NCBI GenBank assembly: GCA_902774215.1
Contig: CACYHU010000001.1
Span: 49,787-113,786 of the forward strand
DNA from: an uncultured Chloroflexota bacterium
GTDB taxonomy: Bacteria; Chloroflexota; Anaerolineae; Anaerolineales; Anaerolineaceae
DNA length: 64,000 nt
Direction of reading: 5' to 3'
Part shown: positions 26,477-34,671 of the stretch, piece after piece
Position numbering within the stretch: position 1 is the stretch's first letter
How the letters are laid out: every line of letters begins with the position of its first letter
Position numbers and translations under genes: made by a program
Notes under the pieces: generated by a model
The model's database searches: none
The model's input: only the letters and a program-made list of their open reading frames with translations
Told to the model about the DNA's origin: nothing

Positions 26477-28120
26477 TTATTTCAGTTTACGGATCAAATA
26501 GTATTCACCCCGTTCAAATCCTCTGGACTCATAGTATTGGCGTGTGCCGATGGCGGCAATGACAGCGATATGGCTAAACCCCATTTCCGCGGCGAGTCGG
26601 CAGGCTTCTTCGATCAGTTTGCTGCCGAGTCCGATATGCTGCGCAGCTCCTGTTTGTTCCGCGCCTACCGGCAGGCTTTGACCATATATGTGGACCTCGC
26701 GGATCAGAGCACATCCTTTCAGCTCGTCGATCGGTGCTGCTTCCGGGTAATCCGGGATAGATAAACGGAGATAGCCGGCGAGTTTATCGTTTTCTGTTAC
26801 ATATTGGAGAAAATGCTCATCCGCATAAGCCGCATGGTAGCGGAAATCATTCAGTGATAAATCTTCCGGCCGGACCTTCTGGCCGCGGATCTCCCTGCAG
26901 CGTATACAACGGCAGACTGTATTGTTTGCTTTCATGAGTTCCTGAATATCCATGCGCAGACTGGAACGCGTATTACCTGCTACCACATGATGGGAGGGAA
27001 TATCACGGATGACGCGGTTTACTCTGCAGTAGGGCTGAATTGTCGGTTTGATATCTGCAAGCAGATGAACCAGTGTGTCCATGTCATAAGGCTCGTAATT
27101 ACCTTTTTCCCATTCCAGGTAAAGATCGGTCCCCTGAAGCAGCTGTGTCGGATATATTTTCAGTTCATCCGGACAGTACCCGTATCCTTCTTCGGGAGAT
27201 TGCCATAAATGTTTAAAATCTTCCCTGTCGCTTTCCGGAGATGCTCCCAATAAATTGGGCATCCAGTGGAGAACAATTTTGAACCCCGCTGCACGGGCAA
27301 GTGCGACGCGTTCCAATGCTTCCCTCATGCTGAGACTGCGCCTGTTCAGCTTCAGAATTTCATCATTCATGCTTTGGATGCCGAGCTGAAGCTTTGTGAC
27401 ACCGAGAATGCGGAGTTTCCGCAGCGTTTCAGCATCCAGAAGGTCAGGCCGGGTTTCAATCACAAGACCGACATTCCGATGGGAAGCACTTTCATTGATG
27501 TGCTGCGCCTGCTGAAGGCTGTCAGACTCACATTCGTTCATTGCATCAAAACAACGCTGAATGAAATGCTGCTGATAATCCCAGGAATAGCTGGTCCAGG
27601 AACCGCCCAGGATCAACAGTTCGATCTTATCCGTAGGATGGCCGACTGCTTCATAAGATTGAATACGTGAGGAAACCTGCAAAAACGGGTCAAAATTGTT
27701 TTGAAAAGCTCTTGCGGCCCCGGGTTCATCCGGGAGGTAGCTCTTCGGCATGCGTTCGTCAGTCGGGCAGAAAATACAATTGCCGGGACAGGGCCAGGGA
27801 GCTGTCAGAACCGTAACGGTTGTGACACCGGAAAGTGTGCGGCTGGGTTTCATGCGGATCTTTGCAAGCAGTTCAGGGTCTTCCTGTAATTCGCCTGCAT
27901 CAACCATTTGATGATAAGCAAGAACCAGCGTGTATTTTGAGATATTCCCTCTGTTTGGCAGCGGGTTTTTCCTTATGGTTTTAAAAACATCCGCTCCGTT
28001 TTTTATCAGCAGCAGCATTTTTTTTGCTTCTTCAATATCCTCCGGTGTATCCCGGCGGGATGCTTTCCACTCTTCAACACTGCGGGTTTTAAAATATGAG
28101 GGATCAGATGACCGTGTCAT
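26477..28120 (-). CDS. elp3: Elp3-type tRNA U34 carboxymethyltransferase (radical SAM + GNAT)
   Basis: 547 residues. Bacterial Elp3 works without other Elongator subunits and forms the carboxymethyl group on wobble uridine, using acetyl-CoA and a 5'-deoxyadenosyl radical. Radical-SAM cysteines CPGNCIFC (C111, C115, C118), then LILGGSWTSY, GLVIETRPD and IYPTQLLQGTDLY. A further Cys pair CRCIRCREI (about 395) lies before the C-terminal GNAT domain (HIGLGSKLIEEACRLAAEMG, TRQYYESRGF). The ATGA overlap with the CapA-like gene upstream couples them. Confidence 0.93.
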   Translation of the reverse strand: MTRSSDPSYFKTRSVEEWKASRRDTPEDIEEAKKMLLLIKNGADVFKTIRKNPLPNRGNISKYTLVLAYHQMVDAGELQEDPELLAKIRMKPSRTLSGVTTVTVLTAPWPCPGNCIFCPTDERMPKSYLPDEPGAARAFQNNFDPFLQVSSRIQSYEAVGHPTDKIELLILGGSWTSYSWDYQQHFIQRCFDAMNECESDSLQQAQHINESASHRNVGLVIETRPDLLDAETLRKLRILGVTKLQLGIQSMNDEILKLNRRSLSMREALERVALARAAGFKIVLHWMPNLLGASPESDREDFKHLWQSPEEGYGYCPDELKIYPTQLLQGTDLYLEWEKGNYEPYDMDTLVHLLADIKPTIQPYCRVNRVIRDIPSHHVVAGNTRSSLRMDIQELMKANNTVCRCIRCREIRGQKVRPEDLSLNDFRYHAAYADEHFLQYVTENDKLAGYLRLSIPDYPEAAPIDELKGCALIREVHIYGQSLPVGAEQTGAAQHIGLGSKLIEEACRLAAEMGFSHIAVIAAIGTRQYYESRGFERGEYYLIRKLK

Positions 28121-29544
28121 TCCGCCAGACCTTCGACTTCAGATATTTTGAAAATGCGGTTCAAAAGCTGTGCTCTGTCTTCCGGATCCATATAATGGCT
28201 CAGGGCATTGTTGGTAAAGCGGATCGTAAGAAGTTCCGTGTTGATATAGCGCCCGTCATAAAAAATATGCCGGTCAATAAAAGCTTCGGCTGTCTCCGGC
28301 AGGAAAAATGCCTGGTCAAAGAAAAGGTTGCCAAGCCCGTAATGAATAAAGTTTGTACTGGAAACATCAAATTCCATCGGGATGTGTGATTGGGAGCCGC
28401 TGACGATCACAGCACCGGCATCCCGGACTCTCTCGAAATCTTCGCGCACATCATCAATAGCCCTCACCTGGAAAACTTCAAGATGCTGGAAAGTGACGAT
28501 GGGAATGATGCCTTGTTTGCGCAGTTCACGGATCTGCTGCTGCATCAGGTCTAGATCGCAATGGACCGCTCCCGGACGTGTGTCTGAAGCAGTGGCATAC
28601 CCAAGCTCTTTCCCGTTGCAGCCGAGGAATGCGAAGCGGTTCCCGTTATGATCTATGAGCAGCGGCTGCTGTGCCTCCTGCCTGTTGTGTCCGCCGCCAT
28701 AGTAGGGGATTCCGGCTTCATCATAGATATCAAGCGTTACATAAACCGGTTCGTCGCCGTGATCTCCAAAATGGTCGCCGTCCAGTTCGAGCACGTCAGT
28801 CCCTATATCTTCCAAAAGGGCCATATATGCCGGTTTTGAGCAGAATACCAGACCGTTGTAATGCTCCTGGATATTGCATTTTTCGTAAAAGGGAACCTCG
28901 TTATTGATATGTAAAATGTCCGCGTCGATCAACGGTTCACGGATCAGCGAAGCCGGATACAACGGGTCGAGGTCCATGTAGGAAGCGGTTCCCCTGACCA
29001 TAGCCGTTACACCTGTCAAAACCAGGTTGGTAAGCTTGTCTGCATCACGGTTGCTCACAGGCAGGCTTGTCACATCGGTTCCTTCGGCTGTATCACCGAT
29101 AACTGCGGTGAGTGGCCAGATGTCCGGATCAAATTTGTTGTAAAGAACATCGTACCCATCGATTGAAATGATTTTGCGGCGGGGTTCGATATCTTCAAAT
29201 GGAATGATCATCCATTCATTGGCAAGGTTAATATTCGAGAATAAATCTGCTTTGGATAGAACCCGAATATTCTTTTTGAAGGGGTCTTCACCGAAAATTG
29301 ATCTGACTTCAGGAAAATCATCTTCAGAAATAAGAATCGCGGAAACACCGTCCGTGCCGTTCAGAATATCGCATGCACCGTTCCAAAAGCAATGCAGTGC
29401 GTCAAATGAGATGTCATCAACGATCGTCATATAAGGAGCTGAAAGTGCGTATATCCTTCGACAGGCACCGGTATCCTGTGCTTTTACTGCTGATGTGACT
29501 ACAAGAACGATTAAGAAAGCCAGTCGAAGAAAATGTTTTTTCAT
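28117..29544 (-). CDS. CapA-family metallophosphatase-like secreted protein
   Basis: 475 residues with a signal peptide (FLRLAFLIVLVVTSAVKAQD). From about residue 180 the CapA/PgsA (PF09587) pattern: LVLTGVTAMVRG, ILHINNEVPF, VLELDGDHFGDHGD, YGGGHNRQEAQQPLLI, FAFLGCN, IPIVTFQHLE, AGAVIVSGSQSHIPMEF and HYGLGNLFFDQ. Family members take part in polyglutamate or capsule synthesis and related envelope work. The first 180 residues are extra and unrecognised. AAGGAGA lies upstream; 36 bases separate it from the GT87-like gene. Confidence 0.83.
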   Translation of the reverse strand: MKKHFLRLAFLIVLVVTSAVKAQDTGACRRIYALSAPYMTIVDDISFDALHCFWNGACDILNGTDGVSAILISEDDFPEVRSIFGEDPFKKNIRVLSKADLFSNINLANEWMIIPFEDIEPRRKIISIDGYDVLYNKFDPDIWPLTAVIGDTAEGTDVTSLPVSNRDADKLTNLVLTGVTAMVRGTASYMDLDPLYPASLIREPLIDADILHINNEVPFYEKCNIQEHYNGLVFCSKPAYMALLEDIGTDVLELDGDHFGDHGDEPVYVTLDIYDEAGIPYYGGGHNRQEAQQPLLIDHNGNRFAFLGCNGKELGYATASDTRPGAVHCDLDLMQQQIRELRKQGIIPIVTFQHLEVFQVRAIDDVREDFERVRDAGAVIVSGSQSHIPMEFDVSSTNFIHYGLGNLFFDQAFFLPETAEAFIDRHIFYDGRYINTELLTIRFTNNALSHYMDPEDRAQLLNRIFKISEVEGLAE

Positions 29545-29580
29545 AAAATACGCAGTCTCCTTATTATTGTAAAATAAAGA

Positions 29581-30798
29581 TCAATATTGCTCAATAATGG
29601 TGTCGATGATCCACCAGCGGTTCCAGAACAGCAGAAAAACTAAAATCAGCGGTGCTGCCAGATTTAAAAAGCTGACCGGATTTTTCCAGTCCGTAAAAAT
29701 AAACAGCTGACATACCCATGGTACGATAAATAATACAGCTGTCAAAATACCCCCGTAAATAATTCCCCGTTTTTCCCACCGCAGCTGCATTTTGTCAATA
29801 CAATAAAGTGCAGGGAGCCACAGTATGAAAAGATGCTTTCCAATGTTCGGGATGCCAACCAGAAAGCCAACAGTAAGCGTAAGAGCCAGTACCCATTCCA
29901 GCGCATTGACATTTTTCTGTGCATTGATGATCCACTCGACTATCAATACTGCGATAAATACACCGGATATCGCCCAGCCGATCCTGCCGCCAAGCTCCGG
30001 CTGCCAGTTTTCGATCAGTTTTGCTATGTTTGTCGGGTTCATATACTTGACGTAATAAACCATCGAGCGCAGGAACAGCATGAACCAGTCAGTCCGGAGC
30101 AGCATGCCTATAAGAAATAATAGTGCAAGAACCATCCCAGTCCAGGCTGCAATTATTCCTCCCCCGCGGTGAGAAACTGCCCATATGCAGACCCAGAGGA
30201 CCGGCAGCAGAGTCAGGGAGCATTTTATTGTTGAAAAAGCAAACATGATCCCGCTGAGCTCTGCTTCGCCCTCCTGCATTGCGGCAAGCCCGATAAGGAA
30301 AAATGTTATGGCGAGGATCGAAATATCTCCATCTGCCAGAGCTGCGATCGAATAATAGTTTAGCAGCAATATGCCTGTACAGACTGTACCCGGTGTCAAT
30401 CTGTTTTGAATGCGGAATCCCCTGATCAGACGGAATGCCGCAAAAACCAGTGCCGTTTCAAGCAAAATACGCCAGAGGATCAGTGCCAGCTGAAAATTGT
30501 TGATAAAGGCAAATGGCAGCACCGGTATGATTGCATAAATCGGCAGGCTGAAACCGCTCAGGTTCGGATCATTCGGGAACCGATGCTGAACCTGTTGAAA
30601 CAGCTCATCCGCATAAGGGTTCTGTCCTTGTGCGAACAAAACACGTCCGGTCAGCCAATAACTGTAGAAACTGCTGCCGTAATCAGTGTTGAGTGTGAAA
30701 AGAACATTGGGCACGATCAGTACTATAGCTGCCGCCAGAATGATAAGCAGCATTGAAGGCCTGAAAGTGAACAATTTCCGAAGCGGAGAAGCGTTCAT
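29581..30798 (-). CDS. GT87/DUF2029-like polyprenyl-phosphate mannosyltransferase-type membrane protein
   Basis: 405 residues, about ten transmembrane helices. YSYWLTGRVLFAQGQNPYAD and SLPIYAIIPVLPFAFI near the N-terminus, and an internal ADGDISILAITFFLIGLA, fit the GT-C fold of DUF2029 (GT87) proteins, which transfer mannose or arabinose from lipid carriers on the outer face of the membrane. Donor and acceptor are unknown. Six bases after the acetyltransferase gene in the same operon. Confidence 0.75.
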   Translation of the reverse strand: MNASPLRKLFTFRPSMLLIILAAAIVLIVPNVLFTLNTDYGSSFYSYWLTGRVLFAQGQNPYADELFQQVQHRFPNDPNLSGFSLPIYAIIPVLPFAFINNFQLALILWRILLETALVFAAFRLIRGFRIQNRLTPGTVCTGILLLNYYSIAALADGDISILAITFFLIGLAAMQEGEAELSGIMFAFSTIKCSLTLLPVLWVCIWAVSHRGGGIIAAWTGMVLALLFLIGMLLRTDWFMLFLRSMVYYVKYMNPTNIAKLIENWQPELGGRIGWAISGVFIAVLIVEWIINAQKNVNALEWVLALTLTVGFLVGIPNIGKHLFILWLPALYCIDKMQLRWEKRGIIYGGILTAVLFIVPWVCQLFIFTDWKNPVSFLNLAAPLILVFLLFWNRWWIIDTIIEQY

Positions 30799-30804
30799 CG
30801 CTTC

Positions 30805-31941
30805 TTAGATAACGACTTCATATACACGATGACGCTTGATCGGTTTTAGACCAAGTGTTGCCATTTCCTGTTGTACCTCATGTGCCGATTCCGCCATTTG
30901 AACCGCTTCAACATATTGAAACTGCGGATAATCTTTTACAATGTCCATCATCGAAGCGTAAAGCAGTGCGTTGCCGCCGCTCTTATGATATTTTTCAAGC
31001 ACACCGAGACCGTTCATGGCACAGCAATTGGTCCTCTTCATCTCCAGCACCATGTCGACCAAAAGGGCCGGATTCAGCAGACTTCCGCTGTGCCGCTGCA
31101 TAGCGGCTGAAATATCGGGAAAATTGACCAGGAAACCAACGATCTCATCATTTTCATTTGTTATGAAACGCAGCAGTCCCGGAACAACGAAGTTCAGTAC
31201 GTTGTCAACAAAGAAATCAAACTCTCGCTGGGTCATCGGGAAATATTCCCAGTTGTTTTTGAAAGAGTCAAAATACATCTGGGCGATCCTGCCGGCATCC
31301 TTTTTGATTTCTGCTTTGTTGTTATACATCTTGATTTTCAATTTTCCGCGTTTTTTAACAATTTCAGCGACTTTGTATACTTTTTCCGGCATTTGAAAAT
31401 CATTCACATCTGCCAGCATGGTGACGTATTCATTGATTTTGTAAAAGCCATAAATTTCGTATAGTTGTTGATAGTAAGGGTAGTTATAGCAGGAGAAATT
31501 CATCGATTGACGGCGGTCGAAGCCTTCAACAAGAACACCATATCCATCGAAAAGGGAAAAACCTTTCGGCCCCTTCAGTTTATCAAGCCCTTTGCTGCGA
31601 GCCCAATCAGCTGCCGCATTGAAAAGCGCATTGGCCGTTTCCTGATCATCAATGCAATCAAAGAGGAAAATATCTCCGCTGTTCTGTTTATGATATTCAT
31701 TGTATGCGGTATTATTCAGTACCGCGGTCCTGCCGGCGATCTTTCCGTCTTTCCATGCAGTGAAGAAATCAGCATCGGAATGTTCGTAAAACGGGTGTTT
31801 CTTTTTGTTCAGCATGATCTCGATATCATTGCGGAATGGCGGTACCCACTGAGGGCAGTCTTTGTAAAGATCATAGTGAAATTGAACAAATTCTTTCACC
31901 TGTTTTTTATTCTCAGTGTCAACATGACGAATTTCAACCAT
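30805..31941 (-). CDS. GNAT-fold N-acetyltransferase-like protein
   Basis: 378 residues, soluble. Two GNAT-like halves: N-terminal VEIRHVDTENKKQVKEFVQF, FFTAWKDGKIAGRTAVLNN, LDKLKGPKGFSLFDGYGVLV; C-terminal FITNENDEIVGFLVNFPDIS, GLGVLEKYHKSGGNALLYAS and ALQMAESAH-like VEAVQMAESAHEV. It belongs to a widespread uncharacterised group with this double layout. GGAG lies 7 bases upstream of ATG 31941. It is the promoter-proximal gene of a seven-gene minus-strand run down to 23931 in which all gaps are 36 bases or less. Confidence 0.78.
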   Translation of the reverse strand: MVEIRHVDTENKKQVKEFVQFHYDLYKDCPQWVPPFRNDIEIMLNKKKHPFYEHSDADFFTAWKDGKIAGRTAVLNNTAYNEYHKQNSGDIFLFDCIDDQETANALFNAAADWARSKGLDKLKGPKGFSLFDGYGVLVEGFDRRQSMNFSCYNYPYYQQLYEIYGFYKINEYVTMLADVNDFQMPEKVYKVAEIVKKRGKLKIKMYNNKAEIKKDAGRIAQMYFDSFKNNWEYFPMTQREFDFFVDNVLNFVVPGLLRFITNENDEIVGFLVNFPDISAAMQRHSGSLLNPALLVDMVLEMKRTNCCAMNGLGVLEKYHKSGGNALLYASMMDIVKDYPQFQYVEAVQMAESAHEVQQEMATLGLKPIKRHRVYEVVI

Positions 31942-32104
31942 TTCAAAACTCCAAAAATTTTATCTTTTATAACTTCAATAATTTTAATCCATTAATGAAG
32001 AATTAAGAGACAGACGATAAGAAATATGAAAAAACAATTGATTCAAATAAATCTTTTCCCTGATATATTCTGCATTTGCTCCGGAAATCTAAAGCAGAAT
32101 ACTC

Positions 32105-33190
32105 CTATTTTGAAACTTCTTTTTCTCTTCGGTTCATCATCCAGATGGAGAAAAACAAGGCAAGAAAGGCGCCTGCAAATTTTGTGACCATATAGGGCGC
32201 AGTATAATCCGGTGCGTTGTTCAGGATAAATGAAAGCTGTGCGGATAAGGCTGAAACCGCATAAACTGTAAATGCCGCGTTCAGTTCGACCCCGCGGGGA
32301 TCAAAATCCTGCATGGCAATGATACCCGCGGTTCCGCTTGCCAGTGTCATTATAGGGTCTGAAAGCGCTTCCGGTGAAGTGCGGACCTTTGCGGCAAGTT
32401 TTTCAAGCGGTTTTCGCAGTATCTTTGTCAAAAACTCTGAAAGAGGCAGGCAGCCGAGCATTGTCACGGTGATCATGGCGATGACTCGGAGTGCGTCAAG
32501 AATCGGTGTGATACCGGGAATGATCGTGAAACCTGTCATCTGCTGAAAAGCTCCGACCGTGATCCCGATAATGCCGATAGCCCGCAGAATCTGTGAAAAA
32601 ATTGTAAAAATCCGGACCATCAGCGGCAGGTTTTTCCATATCCCGAACAAAACCAGTGCTGAAAGGATCAGGATCGGCAGACTGTGCCAGAGGATCTCTC
32701 CTATTCCCAGACCTGCTGTAAGACCGCCAAGCACAAGACTGACAGGCAGTATAACAAGTCCTTCCAGAATACCGCGTGCGAAAGCATCCTGTTTTTCCTT
32801 ATCTTTCAGGACCCGCATTCCGAGCGGAACAGCAAAACTGAGCGCTGTCCCGAAAGTCCCCGCGACATTGACACCGCCGAAAAGTCCGAGACGCGGCTCC
32901 ACCGCGAGATCTCTGGCGAGGAAAAAGCCGCCCCAGTCGATCGGGATCAGTCCGCCGAAAACACCGGGGTCGAAACCGATGATCGCAAACAGAGGCACAA
33001 TAGTATGCTGCAAAGCCCAGGAAAGGATCGGCACCATCACGATGACACCGGTGATGGATGTCGCCATCGGCCCCATCAGCGCAAGTGCCCGTTCAAACTT
33101 GCTGCCGAGCCCCATTTTGTTCCCGATAAGATAATCAATACCGCCGATTAGGGCAAAAATTGCGAGGATCCAGGAGATTATTATGTTCAT
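32105..33190 (-). CDS. eutH: EutH-like ethanolamine permease
   Basis: 361 residues, about eleven transmembrane helices. Recognisable EutH features: IGGIDYLIGNKMGLGSKFE, LALMGPMATSITGVI, DWGGFFLARDLA, GTFGTALSFAVPLG, and the C-terminal ASGTAGIIAMQDFDPRG. EutH takes up (protonated) ethanolamine. No eutABC or microcompartment gene is in the window, so it may serve another catabolic route or another substrate. ATG 33190 with AGAAGG 7 bases upstream is preferred over the TTG two codons earlier. Divergent from the exporter pair. Confidence 0.82.
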   Translation of the reverse strand: MNIIISWILAIFALIGGIDYLIGNKMGLGSKFERALALMGPMATSITGVIVMVPILSWALQHTIVPLFAIIGFDPGVFGGLIPIDWGGFFLARDLAVEPRLGLFGGVNVAGTFGTALSFAVPLGMRVLKDKEKQDAFARGILEGLVILPVSLVLGGLTAGLGIGEILWHSLPILILSALVLFGIWKNLPLMVRIFTIFSQILRAIGIIGITVGAFQQMTGFTIIPGITPILDALRVIAMITVTMLGCLPLSEFLTKILRKPLEKLAAKVRTSPEALSDPIMTLASGTAGIIAMQDFDPRGVELNAAFTVYAVSALSAQLSFILNNAPDYTAPYMVTKFAGAFLALFFSIWMMNRREKEVSK

Positions 33191-33227
33191 TTTCAAGCCT
33201 TCTTTCGAAGATAAATTCCGAATACAT

Positions 33228-33233
33228 TATAAT
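33228..33233 (+). promoter_or_regulatory. -10 element of the ThrE-type exporter operon
   Basis: A perfect TATAAT lies 26 bases before the TTG start. No convincing -35 box was found, so the call is tentative. Confidence 0.4.
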
Positions 33234-33259
33234 AGGGTTTATGTCTGAGGGTTTAGGGT

Positions 33260-34033
33260 TTGATATTAAATATGAAAGATACTGATAACAAAATAAAGAT
33301 AATATTGGATATCGGGCAGATGCTGTTGTCTAATGGTGCGGATGTGAATCGGGTCGAAGACACAACTATCCGGTTGGCAAATGCTTTTGAATTTCGGGAT
33401 TGTCAGGTTCATGCTATAAATTCAAGTATTATTCTGACACTGACATCTCCGGATGATGAAATCGTGACCAGGGCTCGCAGGATCACCAGGATCGATACCG
33501 ATTTAGATAAAGTCGATGAGCTGAATAATCTTTCCCGGAAAATTTGCAGCGGGATGAAAGAACCGGGCAGTATTGAAAACGAGATGGAAAGGATCCGTGC
33601 TTCTGCCCCTTATTCTCCGTTTATGATGTATTTCGCCTATGCAATTTCCGCATCCTTTTTTACTCTGTTTTTTGGCGGAAGCTGGCAGGATATGCTGTAT
33701 TCTGTGCCGATAGCATTAATGCTGCGGTTTGTGAAAGTGGAACTCAGTCAATTCAACAATAATAAAATGGTGGATAACATAATCCTTTCGGCTGTGCTGA
33801 CATTTCTGGCGCTGATCGGTCAGCGTCTGTTCCCAATACTGCACAGCGACCTGATCATCATCGGCGATATTATGCTGCTGATTCCGGGTCTGGCATTCTG
33901 CAACAGTATCCATGATATGGTGATGGGTGACACAATTAGCGGAGTTCTTTCCATGTTTGACGCGGTTCTTCGTGCTCTTTCCATCGCTATTGGTTATGTC
34001 GCGGTCTGGGCGGTAATGGGGAGGCTGTTATGA
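33260..34033 (+). CDS. ThrE-like exporter subunit, YjjP type
   Basis: 257 residues. The N-terminal cytoplasmic domain (about 1-115: DIGQMLLSNGADVNRVEDT, AINSSIILTL) precedes five or so helices including VIPLIPG-like MLLIPGLAFCNSIHDMVMGD. This is the YjjP/DUF1212 half of split threonine/serine (or dicarboxylate) exporters. TTG 33260 is preferred because GAGGG lies 8 bases upstream; ATG 33272 has poorer spacing. Overlaps the next gene by four bases (ATGA). Confidence 0.85.
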   Translation: MILNMKDTDNKIKIILDIGQMLLSNGADVNRVEDTTIRLANAFEFRDCQVHAINSSIILTLTSPDDEIVTRARRITRIDTDLDKVDELNNLSRKICSGMKEPGSIENEMERIRASAPYSPFMMYFAYAISASFFTLFFGGSWQDMLYSVPIALMLRFVKVELSQFNNNKMVDNIILSAVLTFLALIGQRLFPILHSDLIIIGDIMLLIPGLAFCNSIHDMVMGDTISGVLSMFDAVLRALSIAIGYVAVWAVMGRLL

Positions 34034-34485
34034 ATATTATGCGTCCTGAACTGATCCAGATCATATCAGCCGGTGTTGCCGGGATCGGGTTTGCGATGAT
34101 TTTTCATATCCGCCCAAGGCATTTGCCGGTGGCGTTTGCGGGTGCCGCATTAGGCTGGCTGCTTTATCTGGTGACAAAACAGGTCTGGGGATCAAATGCT
34201 ATCGGGATGATGTTTGCTGCCTTGGGAGTGACGGTGTATTCTGAAATTGGTGCACGGTTATTTCATATGCCGGTTTCCGTTATCTATACACCTGCTGTGA
34301 TTCCCCTGATTCCCGGAGGACACCTTTATTATTGTATGCGGGGCTTTGTGACGGATTCCCATGCGGATTTTGTAAAATACGGCTCCATGCTGCTGGAAGA
34401 TACGCTCAGCATTGTGCTCGGTACCATGGTCGTACTGACCTTTGTTTCTGCATTGACGCAGCGAAAACAGAAAATCTCAGGATAA
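34030..34485 (+). CDS. ThrE-like exporter subunit, YjjB type
   Basis: 151 residues, four to five membrane helices: GVAGIGFAMIFHIRPRHLP, GAALGWLLYLV, FHMPVSVIYTPAVIPLIPGG and the C-terminal DTLSIVLGTMVVLTF. This DUF3815 (YjjB) half pairs with the YjjP half. Together they make the ten-helix exporter that is fused in actinobacterial ThrE. Substrate not deducible. Translationally coupled to the preceding gene. Confidence 0.86.
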   Translation: MNIMRPELIQIISAGVAGIGFAMIFHIRPRHLPVAFAGAALGWLLYLVTKQVWGSNAIGMMFAALGVTVYSEIGARLFHMPVSVIYTPAVIPLIPGGHLYYCMRGFVTDSHADFVKYGSMLLEDTLSIVLGTMVVLTFVSALTQRKQKISG

Positions 34486-34540
34486 AAAACGCTTCAAAAA
34501 AGTTCCCTTAATGCGTCATCGGACGCTGAACAGTTACCTT

Positions 34541-34652
34541 TAAGGAAGCACTGATTTATTCAGTTTGAGCCGAAATGACCTGCTTTCGCTGACTCATTTT
34601 GAGCCGACAGAACAGGCTGCATCGACTCATTATTTACGAGACAATCAATAAT
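34541..34652. repeat. Dispersed element C copy 1 with inverted ends
   Basis: CACTGATTTATT (34547-34558) near one end and AATAATCAGTG near the other (about 34642-34652) are imperfect inverted repeats. The interior (TGAGCCGAAATGACCTGCTTTCGCTGACTCA...) matches the reverse complement of about 63435-63500. A short piece (GGAATCACTGATTTATTCA) recurs near 60753. Non-coding, between convergent genes; possibly the remains of a small mobile element. Confidence 0.5.
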
Positions 34653-34671
34653 CAGTGTTATCTTAGCTTTT

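Noticed and set aside
34486..34671. Riboswitch or small RNA between the exporter and the 935-residue gene
   Set aside because: No known aptamer pattern or T-tract terminator; better explained as element C.
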